Of a stretch of DNA of 64,000 bases, positions 55,068-63,851 are shown one piece after another. The translations under genes were made by a program, and so were the position numbers. Within the stretch, counting starts at the first letter, position 1. Each line of letters begins with the position of its first letter. The stretch is from NCBI GenBank assembly GCA_017305135.1, contig JAFKNA010000009.1, positions 114,408-178,407 on the forward strand. Direction: 5' to 3'. The DNA comes from Lysobacterales bacterium (GTDB taxonomy: Bacteria; Pseudomonadota; Gammaproteobacteria; Xanthomonadales; Rhodanobacteraceae). The notes below the pieces were generated by a model. It made no database searches, was not told the origin of the DNA, and saw only the letters and a list, made by a program, of their open reading frames with translations.

Positions 55068-55091
55068 GGTCGCGCCCAAGGGCGCTCCTAC
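55068..55091 (-). repeat. REP unit, family A
   Basis: Plus-strand reading GGTCGCGCCCAAGG, GCGCTCCTAC. It is the inverted partner of the unit at 55124; the two are 32 bases apart just after pilC and just before the RAYT gene. Confidence 0.8.
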
Positions 55092-55123
55092 GACAACCTC
55101 GTATCGCCGCGCCGTGCCTGCAT

Positions 55124-55147
55124 GTAGGAGCGCCCTCGGGCGCGACC
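55124..55147 (+). repeat. REP unit, family A
   Basis: GTAGGAGCGCCC, TCGGGCGCGACC. It pairs with 55068-55091 as an inverted REP doublet upstream of the RAYT gene. Confidence 0.8.
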
Positions 55148-55223
55148 GCCGAACGACGGTTTCCTACATCGGTCCGCGCGTGTCTCCACTGGTCCTGCGC
55201 CGGCGGGGCTCCAGAATGGGCCA

Positions 55224-55685
55224 ATGGACAAGCCACCAGGCCATCGCGCCTTGCGCCGCGGCAGATTCTCGGCGACCGGCCAAGTCTATTTTCTCACGAC
55301 GACCACCACGCGGCGCATGCCGTTGTTTTGCGATTGGGAATCCGCCTTGCTGGCCTGCCGCACCATCGCCGATCCACAGACGTGGGGTGATGCCCGCCTG
55401 CTGTGCTGGGTCCTGATGCCCGACCATTGGCATGGTCTGGTTCGCATAGGCGAACGTGATCCGCTGCCGTTCGTTGCCAGCCGGTTCAAGGCCTGTATCT
55501 CGCGCGCAGTGCGTGGGGGTCCATATGGGCCGGCGCCTGTCTGGGCGCGCGCCTATCACGATCGTGCACTGCGTCGGGACGATGACCTCGTCACCATGGC
55601 AAGGTACGTCATCCTGAACCCCGTCCGCGCGGGCCTTGTTTCCCGCGTGAATGACTACCCGTTCTGGGACGCCATGTGGCTATGA
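55224..55685 (+). CDS. REP-associated tyrosine transposase (RAYT, Y1_Tnp domain)
   Basis: A 153-residue HUH single-strand transposase of the kind thought to spread or maintain REP sequences. The HUH motif is in WVLMPDHWHGLVRIGE near residue 70. The likely catalytic Tyr is in MARYVILNPVRAGLVSRV near the C-terminus, the RAYT phrase. The N-terminus RRGRFSATGQVYFLTTTTTR is also typical. It stands alone between pilC and pilD, with an inverted pair of REPs upstream and one REP downstream, as expected if those REPs are its substrates. It appears intact. It interrupts what is usually a continuous pil operon. Confidence 0.9.
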   Translation: MDKPPGHRALRRGRFSATGQVYFLTTTTTRRMPLFCDWESALLACRTIADPQTWGDARLLCWVLMPDHWHGLVRIGERDPLPFVASRFKACISRAVRGGPYGPAPVWARAYHDRALRRDDDLVTMARYVILNPVRAGLVSRVNDYPFWDAMWL

Positions 55686-55702
55686 AGGTTGCTGCCGCGG
55701 TG

Positions 55703-55726
55703 GGTCGCGCCCGGGGGCGCTCCTAC
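55703..55726 (-). repeat. REP unit, family A
   Basis: Plus-strand reading GGTCGCGCCCGGGG, GCGCTCCTAC, 18 bases after the RAYT stop. With the upstream pair it brackets the transposase gene. Confidence 0.8.
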
Positions 55727-55824
55727 GGTCCACAGTGATCGCGAAAACCTCGCGCTTTCCCCTACCATAGCCCGCTTGCGGTGCCGCGCTCACGACGCGG
55801 CACGCCCCGCACTGATGTGAACCG

Positions 55825-56709
55825 ATGACCGAATTCGACTGGCTGCAGGCGCCCGCCGCGCTGATCCCGCTGACCGCCCTGCTCGGCTTGCTCGTCGGCA
55901 GCTTCCTCAACGTGGTGATCCTGCGCCTGCCGCGGCGGCTGGAGCACGACTGGCGGGCGCAGGCGCACGAGGTGCTCGGCAACGACGTCGTCCTGGACGA
56001 GCCGGACGCCGAGGCGGCGCCGCCGGACCTCGTCTTCACCGCCTCCCATTGTCCGCACTGCCGGCACCGGCTGTCGCCGTTCGACAACATCCCGCTGCTG
56101 AGCTGGATCCTGCTGCGCGGGCGCTGCCGCTACTGCCAGGCGCCCATCTCGCGCCAGTATCCCTTCGTCGAGCTGCTTACCGCCGTGCTCTCGGCCATGG
56201 TGGCGTGGAAGTTCGGCTTCGGCTGGGCGCTGGCCGCCGGGCTGGTGTTCACCTGGATCCTGGTCGCGGCATCGGGCATCGACGTGCGCACCCAGTTGCT
56301 GCCCGACCAGCTCACCCTGCCGCTGCTCTGGCTCGGCCTGCTGCTGTCCCTGTTGCCGGTGTTCGTGACGCCGGCGGCAGCCATCGTCGGCGCGGCGATC
56401 GGCTATCTCAGCCTCTGGGCCGTGTTCTGGCTGTTCAAGCTCGCCACCGGCAAGGAGGGCATGGGCTACGGCGACTTCAAGCTGCTCGCGGCGCTCGGCG
56501 CATGGATGGGCGCGATGAGCCTGCTGCCGATCATCCTGCTCTCATCGCTGATCGGCGCGATCGTCGGCGGCGCGGCGCTCGCCCTGCGCGGCCAGGGCCG
56601 CGACACGCCGATCCCGTTCGGGCCCTTCATCGCCGCTGCCGGCTGGACCTGGTTCGTGTTCGGCGAATTCCTCGGCGGCTTCTACGCGCGACTGGTCGGC
56701 CTGCAATAG
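55825..56709 (+). CDS. pilD: Prepilin peptidase / N-methyltransferase PilD
   Basis: A 294-residue membrane aspartyl protease that cleaves and N-methylates type IV prepilins and pseudopilins. The N-terminal domain has LLVGSFLNVVILRLPRRLE and a complete tetracysteine site (CPHCRHR and CRYCQAP). The catalytic Asp are in ASGIDVRTQLLPDQLT and in the GxGD motif of EGMGYGDFKLLAALG. Seven or eight membrane helices are visible. coaE, the usual next gene, is absent; pgeF converges instead. Confidence 0.94.
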   Translation: MTEFDWLQAPAALIPLTALLGLLVGSFLNVVILRLPRRLEHDWRAQAHEVLGNDVVLDEPDAEAAPPDLVFTASHCPHCRHRLSPFDNIPLLSWILLRGRCRYCQAPISRQYPFVELLTAVLSAMVAWKFGFGWALAAGLVFTWILVAASGIDVRTQLLPDQLTLPLLWLGLLLSLLPVFVTPAAAIVGAAIGYLSLWAVFWLFKLATGKEGMGYGDFKLLAALGAWMGAMSLLPIILLSSLIGAIVGGAALALRGQGRDTPIPFGPFIAAAGWTWFVFGEFLGGFYARLVGLQ

Positions 56710-56718
56710 CCGGCACGC

Positions 56719-57447
56719 TCAGCGCGTGCGCCAGATGAGCGTCGCGAAACGGCCGGTGCGCGGTTCGCGCCGGTAGGAATAGAAGCGCGGATCGGTACAG
56801 GTATCGAAGCCGCCGCCGTGGACGCAGGCGATGCCGGCCGCGCCCAGGCGCCGGCGGGCAAGTGCGGCCAGGTCGCAGCGCCAGTGGCCCGGGCGCGTCG
56901 GTGCGAACGCACGGGCGGCCGCGGCATCGTGGACCAGGAACGCGTCACGCACCTCCGCACCGACCTCGTAGGATGCGGCGCCGATTGCCGGCCCGAGCCA
57001 GGCCAGGACCTGCCCCGGATCGATCGCCATCGCGGCGAGCGTCGCTTCCAGCACGCCGGCGGCGAGGCCGCGCCAGCCCGCGTGCGCCGCCGCCACCATC
57101 GAACCATCGCGGGCCGCGAAGGCGACCGGCAGGCAGTCGGCGGTGAGGATCGCCAGCACGCGTCCGGGTGCACGCGCCACTGCGGCATCCGCCTCCGGCT
57201 CGCCCGCCGCCGGCGCATCGGCGTCCAGCACGGTGGTGCCATGCACCTGCCGCAGCCAGAGCGGCGCGGCCGAAAGCCCCAGCAGTTCCGCCAGGCGCGC
57301 GCGGTTGGCCGCCACCGCCTCCGCCGCGTCGCCGCAGTGCGCGCCCAGGTTGAAGTGCTCGAAGGGCGGACTGGAGAAACCCGCGACGATGCGCGTGGTG
57401 ACCGCCATCCGCACGCCGGGAGGACGGGGCCAATCGAGGTCGAGCAT
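56719..57447 (-). CDS. pgeF: Purine nucleoside phosphorylase / laccase-domain protein (PgeF, YfiH)
   Basis: A 242-residue zinc enzyme of the DUF152/Cu-oxidase_4 family. Members act on purine nucleosides, and E. coli YfiH is linked to peptidoglycan precursor fidelity. Signature residues are seen in LNLGAHCGD-like FNLGAHCGDAAEAVAANRAR, LRQVHGTTVLDAD, ILTADCLPVAFA (catalytic Cys) and AAAHAGWRGLAAGV (His). It ends FATLIWRTR. ATG 57447 (MLDLDWP) is preferred over an upstream GTG at 57471. It lies downstream of rluD, the same order as in E. coli (bamD, rluD, yfiH). Confidence 0.93.
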   Translation of the reverse strand: MLDLDWPRPPGVRMAVTTRIVAGFSSPPFEHFNLGAHCGDAAEAVAANRARLAELLGLSAAPLWLRQVHGTTVLDADAPAAGEPEADAAVARAPGRVLAILTADCLPVAFAARDGSMVAAAHAGWRGLAAGVLEATLAAMAIDPGQVLAWLGPAIGAASYEVGAEVRDAFLVHDAAAARAFAPTRPGHWRCDLAALARRRLGAAGIACVHGGGFDTCTDPRFYSYRREPRTGRFATLIWRTR

Positions 57448-57611
57448 GGCAGTAGATCCTCTCGGGAGCACGGCCGGGAGGCCGTGTAATCCTCATTGGA
57501 ACAAGCAAGCGTCGGGGACTCGCTGCCGGAACCGCGACAGCCCGCCGCCCGCCTTCACCCGGAGTGGCGGTTCGCTGCACACAGCGGAGTGGCCGCCGTG
57601 TATCGGGCGGT

Positions 57612-58577
57612 TCATCCGCGCTGCGCGGCACCGTCCGCGCGCAGGGCGGCGAGGAGGCCCTGCATGTCCGGCGGAACCGGCGCCTCGAAGGCCACCGGCT
57701 TGCCGGTCCGGGGGTGCACGAATTCGAGCCGCTCCGCGTGCAGCGCCTGGCGCCGGAAGCCACGCAGGGCGTCGACGAGTTCCGCCGTCGCCGCCTTGGG
57801 CAGCTTCAGCAGGCCGCCGTACTGCGGGTCGCCCACCAGCGGATGGCGGATGTGCGCCATGTGCACGCGGATCTGGTGGGTGCGGCCGGTTTCCAGGGTG
57901 CACTCCACGGCGGTCATGGCGCGGAAGCGCTCGCGCACGCGATAGCGGGTCACCGCCTCGCGCCCGTCCTCCCGCACGGCCTGCTTGAGCCGGTCGCGCG
58001 GGTGCCGTCCGATCGGCGCATCGACGCGGCCGCCGGCGATCATCGCGCCATAGACGATGGCGAGGTACTGGCGATGCACCTCGCGGGCGGAAAGCTGCTC
58101 GACCAGCGAGGTGTGCGCGCGCAACGTGCGCGCGACCACCATCAGGCCGGAGGTGTCCTTGTCGAGGCGGTGGACGATGCCCCCGCGCGGGATCTCCGCC
58201 AGCCTGGGATCGTGGTGCAGCAGCGCATTCTGCAGCGTGCCGGTCTGGTTGCCGGCGCCCGGATGCACGACGAGACCCGCCGGCTTGTCGACCACGATGA
58301 CCTCCTCGTCCTCGTAGGCGAGGTCGAGCGCGATGTCCTCGGGCCCGGCGCCGATCTCGCGCTCCATGACGACACGCAGGCTGACCGCCTCGCCGCCGAG
58401 GACGATGTGCCGTGGCGCCACCACCGCGCCGTCGAGCAGCGCCGCACCGGACCTGATCCACGCCGTGAGCCGGGATCGCGAGTAGTCGGGGAACAGCTCG
58501 GCCAGGGCCTGGTCGAAACGGCGCCCGGCAAGTTCCGGCGGAACGGTGGCGTCGAGCCGGGATTCGGTTGGGATCAT
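57612..58577 (-). CDS. rluD: 23S rRNA pseudouridine synthase RluD
   Basis: A 321-residue enzyme that makes the three pseudouridines of helix 69 (1911/1915/1917 in E. coli numbering). An S4 RNA-binding domain comes first ([20 protein letters not shown]). Then the catalytic core: [36 protein letters not shown] (the catalytic Asp is the one in HRLDKDTSG), [27 protein letters not shown]. The C-terminal [17 protein letters not shown] is typical. AGGA lies six bases before the ATG at 58577. It is divergent from bamD and runs on to pgeF across a 164-base gap that shows no gene. Confidence 0.95.
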   Translation of the reverse strand: MIPTESRLDATVPPELAGRRFDQALAELFPDYSRSRLTAWIRSGAALLDGAVVAPRHIVLGGEAVSLRVVMEREIGAGPEDIALDLAYEDEEVIVVDKPAGLVVHPGAGNQTGTLQNALLHHDPRLAEIPRGGIVHRLDKDTSGLMVVARTLRAHTSLVEQLSAREVHRQYLAIVYGAMIAGGRVDAPIGRHPRDRLKQAVREDGREAVTRYRVRERFRAMTAVECTLETGRTHQIRVHMAHIRHPLVGDPQYGGLLKLPKAATAELVDALRGFRRQALHAERLEFVHPRTGKPVAFEAPVPPDMQGLLAALRADGAAQRG

Positions 58578-58825
58578 CGGGAGTCCTGCCGCGGCGCGCA
58601 GCTGTGCACGCCGGGTGTTCGGGTTATCATGGATGGCTTGCGATCGGGCTGCCAGCCGGGATGCGCGCCTCCGGCGTCGCCCGGTAGCCGGAGGCCCGCT
58701 TCGCGCACCGGGCGCCGTCACCCGGCCGCACGCCGCTCCCGCCGGGCGGCCGCGGTCCACGGGCGCTCGGCGTCGGGCAAGTCGGGTAACATCGTTCCTT
58801 CATCATCGCAGAGCCTGCCATCCGC

Positions 58826-59668
58826 ATGCGAGTCTCCCCAGTGTCACGAAACCTCCTGCGCCTGCTGGCGCTCGCCCTGGTCGTTGCCACGCTCAGCAGC
58901 TGCTCGCTGTTCGGTCGCGGCAAGAAGGCCGACCCGCAGGATACCCTGCCGGTGGAACAGCTCTACGAGCGCGGCGTTGAGATGCTGGGCGGCGGCAACT
59001 ACAGCGCCGCGGCGCGCGCCTTCGCGCGCCTGATCTCGCGGTTCCCGTTCGGCGCCTATACCGAGCAGTCGCAGATCAACCTCGCCTATGCGCTCTACAA
59101 GGACAACAAGCCGGAAGAAGCGTATTCGGCGATCAACCGCTTCATCAAGACCTATCCGACCCACAAGCACATCGACTACGCCTTCTACCTGCGCGGCCTG
59201 ATCAACTTCAACCGCGCCGGCGGCCTGCTCGAGCGCTACGCCGGCCTCGACATGACGCGGCGGAGCCAGGTGAACCTGCGCCAGTCCTTCGACGACTTCA
59301 ACGCGCTGGTCAGCCGCTACCCGCAGAGCCGCTACGCCGCCGATGCGCGGCTGCGCATGGTGTACCTGCGCAACCTGATGGCGCAGTCCGAGCTCAACAT
59401 CGCGTTCTACTACCTCAAGCGCGACGCCTACGTCGCCTCGGCCAATCGCGCCAAGGAAATCGTGGAGACCTATCCCGGCTCGCCGCAGGTGGGCGATGCC
59501 CTGGCCGTGATGGCACGCAGCTACCGCAGCCTCGGGCAGGACCAGCTCGCCGACGACGCCGAGCGCGTGCTGCAGATGAACTACGCGGACCACCCCTATT
59601 TCAAGGGCAACTGGCCGAAGTACCCCTCCACCTGGTGGAAGCTGGTGCCGTTCTACGGCAGCAACTGA
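58826..59668 (+). CDS. bamD: Outer membrane protein assembly factor BamD
   Basis: A 280-residue lipoprotein of the BAM complex, needed for insertion of outer-membrane barrels. The signal peptide LLRLLALALVVATLSSCS has the lipidated Cys at about residue 26. Five TPR-like helical pairs follow (VEQLYERGVEMLGGGNYSAA; FPFGAYTEQSQINLAYALYK; YPTHKHIDYAFYLRGLINF; FDDFNALVSRYPQSRYAADA; YPGSPQVGDALAVMARSYRS). The tail after NYADHPYFKGN is the family's usual end. It is divergent from rluD. No other bam gene is nearby, as usual for bamD. Confidence 0.95.
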   Translation: MRVSPVSRNLLRLLALALVVATLSSCSLFGRGKKADPQDTLPVEQLYERGVEMLGGGNYSAAARAFARLISRFPFGAYTEQSQINLAYALYKDNKPEEAYSAINRFIKTYPTHKHIDYAFYLRGLINFNRAGGLLERYAGLDMTRRSQVNLRQSFDDFNALVSRYPQSRYAADARLRMVYLRNLMAQSELNIAFYYLKRDAYVASANRAKEIVETYPGSPQVGDALAVMARSYRSLGQDQLADDAERVLQMNYADHPYFKGNWPKYPSTWWKLVPFYGSN

Positions 59669-59690
59669 TCCAGCGCCACGGCGCGGCGGC

Positions 59691-59714
59691 GGTCGCGCCC
59701 AGGTGCGCTCCTAC
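59691..59714 (-). repeat. REP unit, family A
   Basis: Plus-strand reading GGTCGCGCCCAGGT, GCGCTCCTAC, 22 bases after bamD. It is inverted relative to the unit at 59730. Confidence 0.75.
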
Positions 59715-59729
59715 AGGCCGCGCGATTTT

Positions 59730-59754
59730 GCAGGAGCCCACCCTGTGGGCGACC
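59730..59754 (+). repeat. REP unit, family A (variant)
   Basis: GCAGGAGCCCACCC, TGTGGGCGACC. It belongs to the same variant class as the REP next to the second IS copy at 63852. Confidence 0.7.
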
Positions 59755-59806
59755 GCGGTGCGTGTGGAGCGACTTGCGGCCACATCGCGCCCGCAGGAGC
59801 GACCTC

Positions 59807-60001
59807 ATGGACACCGCCGAGGAGGACGTCCTCGCCTACATGACGTTCCCGGCGGCGCACCGGACCAAGCTGCACAGCACCAATCCCATCGAGCGCCTCA
59901 ACCACGAGATCAAGCGGCGCACCGACGTGGTCGGCATCTTCCCCAACGTGACCGAGCTGCTCGACCAGCCCGCCACCGAACTGCCTGCCATGGCAAACTG
60001 A
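59807..60001 (+). pseudogene. IS256-family transposase C-terminal fragment
   Basis: Residues DVLAYMTFPAAHRTKLHSTN then IERLNHEIKRRTDVVGIFPN match the part of IS256/Mutator transposases around the last catalytic residue (the Glu of ERLN). The match covers about 45 residues and ends near 59946. The next codons (VTELLDQPATELPAMAN) do not continue the family, and everything before residue 1 is missing. It is a dead fragment; no inverted repeats were found. Confidence 0.75.
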
Positions 60002-60069
60002 GCCTGCCGCCCAGCACCGCCTGAGAGCCTCCGAGGTCAGAAGCTACACCACGTGGTGGGACACAACCC

Positions 60070-60400
60070 ACATAGTAGACGCTGCAGTCGTCGGCGTAGC
60101 GGGCGAAGCAGTGCCCGTGTCGCTCCGGCTCAACGACGTCAGGCTTTCCCCCACGAGGCGAGATCTCCCCGGGTAGAACGCACTCCTTCACTACATCGAC
60201 CGCCGGATTTACACCGCCTCGCATTGGTCACGAGAGCTTCGCGGTTCCCTGCCCGCTCGCCCACCTTCTAGCCGGTTCTTGTCCATCGGCCCGCAGCTTC
60301 GCTCCACGCTTCCTCCCCACGGTCGGTCGCCCTTCCGCAGTTGCGCTTCGCTTCACTCCCCGTGACCCGCTTGTGGGAGGAATTGCATCTCCAGGAGTGC
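60070..60400 (-). pseudogene. Group II intron remnant with reverse-transcriptase YADD fragment
   Basis: On the minus strand at about 60075-60124 the translation RHGHCFARYADDCSVYY contains the catalytic YADD box in the exact wording of bacterial group II intron reverse transcriptases. Upstream on that strand (60125-60400) is a structured GC-rich region (CCGCGAAGCTCTCGTGACC, GCGAGGCGGTGTAAATCC) that looks like intron RNA sequence rather than coding sequence. All other RT motifs and the maturase part are absent. The boundaries are approximate, and the RNA part is a guess. Confidence 0.5.
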
Positions 60401-60416
60401 GCCCGTGCCGGGCGCA

Positions 60417-60447
60417 CATAAAAGAACGGCCCCGTTTCCGGGGCCGT
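60417..60447 (-). terminator. Intrinsic terminator of the TonB receptor gene
   Basis: On the minus strand ACGGCCCC, loop GGAA, GGGGCCGT forms a 9-bp GC stem (stem-loop 60426-60447) followed by TTCTTTTA. It lies 22 bases after the receptor stop codon. Confidence 0.88.
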
Positions 60448-60469
60448 CAAAGTTCATGTTACGAGCTGC

Positions 60470-63400
60470 TTAGAACTTCTGGTTGTAGCGCATGTAGTAG
60501 AACCGGCCGATGTCGAACCCACCGTAGTAGTTGAAGTTCGAGTTCGGGCTGGAGTACATGGTCGCAGCCACATGGCCGAACACGTTGTTGGCGCCCACCG
60601 AAATGGTGCCGTTCCACGGTGCGTTCCAGCGAAGCTGGACGTCGTGGAACGTGTTGGAACCGGTGCGGTTCTGGTTGCTGACCACGCCGTTGGCCCAGTG
60701 ACCCGGCATGTTGCACTCGGGACCGCCAGCGGGGGTGTCGTCGAACGAGCACTTCTCACGAATGCTGGAGTAGTAGCGCGTGGTCCAGGTGGCGCCGAAA
60801 TCGCCCAAAGTCCAGTCGAGGCTGGCGTTGGAGCGCGTGCGGAAGGCAACATCTGCAGGACTGCCATAACTGCGTCCCGTGACACCGACGATCGGGGTGG
60901 TCGCCGCGTCATCCGCCTTGCTGTTCAGGTAGTTGACGTAGGTCGTGTTCCAGCTTGCCACGAAGCGACCGAACGAGAACTCCGGGAGGCGGTAGTTGAC
61001 GCCGAAGTCGTAGCCCTCGGTCTCGGCGAAACCGGCGTTCTTGCCACCTTCCAGGTTGTACACCACCGTGCCCGAGCTCGGATCGCGGCGGAACAGCAGG
61101 CTGTTGCAACGCGAGGCCACGCCGAGCACGTAGCAATCGTCGAGCTGGCTCTGCGTGTCGTCGCCGGTGATCGAGTTCACGATCTTGATCCGGTACCAGT
61201 CGAGGCTGACATCAAGACCCTGCAACCAGCTCGGGCTGTAGACGATACCGAGCGTCTTGCTGGTGGCCGTCTCCGGCTGCAGCAGCGGGTTGGAACCGGA
61301 CAGGAACTGCACGCCGGTCTGGCATGGGTACTTGTCGCAGGGAATGCCACCCTGGCCGATCTGCACGAAATCCGGAGGCACGCCCGGCTGACCGCCAAAG
61401 CCGGCGGTGCAGCGAGCGGCCACCGCAGGGTTGGTGGCTGCCGCTCCGCCAACCGTGTCGCAGGGGTCGGTGTAGGACTCGAAGGTGCCTCCAAGGCCGC
61501 CGTAGAGGTCGCCGATGGTCGGCGCACGGAAGCCCTGGGCGTAGTTGCCGCGGACCATCAGGTCGTCGATCGGCCTCCAGGTCAGGCTGAACTTGCCGTT
61601 GGTGGTGTCGCCGAAGGTGGAGTAATCGGAGTAGCGGCCGGCCACGTTGATGGACAGTTCACGCGCGAACGGAATGTCCTTGAGGATCGGCACGTCCACT
61701 TCGAGGTAATACTCGTCGACCTTGTAGCTGCCACCGGTCGGACCGGCCGACAGGTTGGTGCTGAGGCCCGCCTGGCTGAACGCGTCCGGCACGAACGCGC
61801 CGCGCTCGTTGCGGTACTCGTAACCCGCCGCGACGCTGAGATCACCCGCCGGCAGCGTGAACACCGAACCGGTGATGTTGGCGCTGTAGTCGATGGTCTT
61901 GGTCGTACCGGTGTCGTGGTAGTACGGGAAGATCAGCGCCTGCAGGGCCGGGTTGTACAGCGAGTTCGGATTGTCCATGCCGTAAGGCGTGCCAATCAGG
62001 TTCCCGAGGTTGACCGAGCCCGGGACGGACGCGGGGAGGAACGGGTTCCAGGGAATGCACTGGCCGGGGGCGCTGCCGTAGGGCAGGGAGTTGTCCGGAC
62101 CGGTGCCGCAGGTCACCAGACCCGTGGTCGGATCGAGGTACGACGGGCCAAGCGCGCTGGTCAAGCCGATCAGGCTGAAGTCGCCGCGCGCGGTCTTCAG
62201 CACGTCGTTCTGGTTGACGAAGCCGCCGACGTCCCAGTTCCAGGTGTGGTCGCCGATGTCGAAGCTGCCTTCCAGCGTACCGCTGACGCGGTAGGTGGAC
62301 AGGTCACTCTTGGTGGTGCGGGGCACTTCCCAGCCACGGCGATAGAAATAGACCAGCTCGCCGGTCGGGTTGAAGTAGCTGTCCGGTGACAGGCCGATGT
62401 AGGCACCTTCGAGATCACCCGGCAGCGTGCCCGGCATGTAGAACGCGGGCTGGAACGGATAGCCGGCGATCTGCACACGCGTGGTGCGCTTGTTGTACAG
62501 AAGGTCGGTCGAGAACTTGAGGTTGTCCGTCAGGTTGTACTCTGCATTCGCGAACAGCGACTTGCGCTCGATGCCCGACTGCAGGTTCATCTGCGCGCTG
62601 GCATCGGAACGATCGGCCAGCGGGCCACCGGAACCGGTATTGTGCCAGTCGGCCGGGTTGGAGGGATCGCCCCCCGGGTTGAGCGAGCACAGGCCCGACG
62701 AACAATAGCCCTCGGGCATGAAGAACGCACCGAACTGCGACACCACCGTCCAACCCGAAGTCGGGTGCAGCGGGCCACTCGGATACCTGGTGTACTCGCG
62801 GTTGTTCGCCCACACCGGATCTTCGTTGGAATACTCGGCGGTCATGGTGACCGAACCGCGGTCGCTGTGCGCGCCGAAGGTCATCGAGTAGGTCTGCTTG
62901 GCGCCATCATCGGCATCGAACTGGCCGACATAGGCGGAAGCCTCCGCGCCGTCGAAGTTCCTGCGCGTGATGATGTTGACCACGCCGGCGATCGCGTCCG
63001 AGCCATAGATGGCGGACGCGCCGTCCTTCAGGACCTCGATGCGCTCGATGGCAGAGATCGGCACCTGCGACAGATCCTGAAGACCGTCGGTGGTGACACC
63101 CAGTCGCTTGCCGTTGAGGAGGACCAGAGTGCGGTTGGCACCGAGGTTGCGCAGGTCGATGTAGTAGCCGCCGACCGCCTCACCGGAGGACAACGCGCTG
63201 GCGCGGGAAATCGGCGGGGAGCCGGCTTCGGTCAGGTTCTGCAGGATGTCGGCCACCGAGCTGAAGCCCTGGTGTTCGATCGCTGCGCGATCGAGGACGA
63301 CGATCGGCTGCGCGGTTTCGACGTCCGCCTTGCGGATGCGCGAACCGGTGACCGTGATGGTCTCCAGCGTCTGCCCGCTGTCCTGCGCCAGCACGGGGGC

Positions 63401-63484
63401 GGCAGTCAGGCCGACCGCCGCCGTGGCACTGGCGTACAACGCATAGCGCACGGCTTTGAAAAGCTCGTTGCTGATTAATTTCAT
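60470..63484 (-). CDS. TonB-dependent outer-membrane receptor
   Basis: A 1004-residue TonB-dependent transporter, of the large Xanthomonadales class that imports oligomeric nutrients or metal chelates. Signal peptide about 1-34 (YALYASATAAVGLTAAPVLA). The plug domain at about 40-180 begins with the TonB-box-like TLETITVTGSRIRKADVETA and includes YIDLRNLGANRTLVLLNGKR, VLKDGASAIYGSDAIAGVVN and IITRRNFDGAEA. The barrel ends in DIGRFYYMRYNQKF with the terminal Phe expected for Bam recognition. A loop holds several Cys (PEGYCSSGLCSLNPG). ATG 63484 (MKLISNELFK) has GGAG seven bases before it. The gene has its own terminator. The substrate cannot be read from the sequence, and no transporter or enzyme partner lies beside it. 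Confidence 0.93.
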   Translation of the reverse strand: MKLISNELFKAVRYALYASATAAVGLTAAPVLAQDSGQTLETITVTGSRIRKADVETAQPIVVLDRAAIEHQGFSSVADILQNLTEAGSPPISRASALSSGEAVGGYYIDLRNLGANRTLVLLNGKRLGVTTDGLQDLSQVPISAIERIEVLKDGASAIYGSDAIAGVVNIITRRNFDGAEASAYVGQFDADDGAKQTYSMTFGAHSDRGSVTMTAEYSNEDPVWANNREYTRYPSGPLHPTSGWTVVSQFGAFFMPEGYCSSGLCSLNPGGDPSNPADWHNTGSGGPLADRSDASAQMNLQSGIERKSLFANAEYNLTDNLKFSTDLLYNKRTTRVQIAGYPFQPAFYMPGTLPGDLEGAYIGLSPDSYFNPTGELVYFYRRGWEVPRTTKSDLSTYRVSGTLEGSFDIGDHTWNWDVGGFVNQNDVLKTARGDFSLIGLTSALGPSYLDPTTGLVTCGTGPDNSLPYGSAPGQCIPWNPFLPASVPGSVNLGNLIGTPYGMDNPNSLYNPALQALIFPYYHDTGTTKTIDYSANITGSVFTLPAGDLSVAAGYEYRNERGAFVPDAFSQAGLSTNLSAGPTGGSYKVDEYYLEVDVPILKDIPFARELSINVAGRYSDYSTFGDTTNGKFSLTWRPIDDLMVRGNYAQGFRAPTIGDLYGGLGGTFESYTDPCDTVGGAAATNPAVAARCTAGFGGQPGVPPDFVQIGQGGIPCDKYPCQTGVQFLSGSNPLLQPETATSKTLGIVYSPSWLQGLDVSLDWYRIKIVNSITGDDTQSQLDDCYVLGVASRCNSLLFRRDPSSGTVVYNLEGGKNAGFAETEGYDFGVNYRLPEFSFGRFVASWNTTYVNYLNSKADDAATTPIVGVTGRSYGSPADVAFRTRSNASLDWTLGDFGATWTTRYYSSIREKCSFDDTPAGGPECNMPGHWANGVVSNQNRTGSNTFHDVQLRWNAPWNGTISVGANNVFGHVAATMYSSPNSNFNYYGGFDIGRFYYMRYNQKF

Positions 63485-63819
63485 TTCACTCTCCAACGTC
63501 AGAGTTGTGTCACAGCTCGGGACAAGTTGTGCTGTCCCCTCCATGGGAACGACCAAAGCGGTCCACCAGAACCCTCGGCAGTGGACGATACTAACAAGAT
63601 TCTTACGCCATGGGAATCCCTGAGCGGCGCTTTAACATTATTATTTTCTCCTTTGTTTTCATGGGCTTATGCTGACATGTCCGATGTGGACCTGCAAAAG
63701 AGGGTGGATTTCGGAGCCGGACGGGCACTTCCCGGACCTGTGCTGGACGCAGCGGGGGCGGTGCGCCTTGCCCCGGGTCGCGTGCGAGCGCCCTCCAATA
63801 AGGCGCCTGGCCTCGCCGC
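63485..63819. promoter_or_regulatory. Upstream region of the TonB receptor with an A+T-rich block
   Basis: No convincing gene. The block 63630-63662 is the most A+T-rich part of this region and, read on the minus strand, contains AAGGAGAAAATAATAATG, which could be a promoter -10 region (TAATAA) or the ribosome site and start of an 11-codon leader (63603-63638). Control elements of the receptor should lie here; I recognise no specific operator. Confidence 0.35.
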
Positions 63820-63843
63820 GTAGGAGCGCACCTGGGCGCGACC
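63820..63843 (+). repeat. REP unit, family A
   Basis: GTAGGAGCGCAC, CTGGGCGCGACC. It is the upright partner of the IS-interrupted REP at 63852. Confidence 0.75.
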
Positions 63844-63851
63844 GACGCCGA

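Larger units (their letters stand above)
59669..60469. other. Repeat and mobile-element graveyard between bamD and the TonB receptor
   Basis: This 800-base interval has no intact gene. In order it contains an inverted REP pair, a truncated IS256-family transposase fragment, a group II intron reverse-transcriptase fragment with probable intron RNA sequence on the minus strand, and the terminator of the TonB receptor gene. Confidence 0.7.

Noticed and set aside
60070-60124. Retron or diversity-generating reverse transcriptase
   Set aside because: Only the YADD box survives, in group II intron wording, with no other RT motifs, msr/msd-like structure or template repeat.
60426-60447. Hairpin after the receptor gene as another REP
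   Set aside because: It lacks the REP wording and is followed on the minus strand by a T-rich run right after a stop codon, so a terminator fits better.
63527-63823. 98-codon plus-strand open frame near the right edge
   Set aside because: No ribosome site or family; it crosses the receptor's upstream region and a REP, so it is likely accidental.
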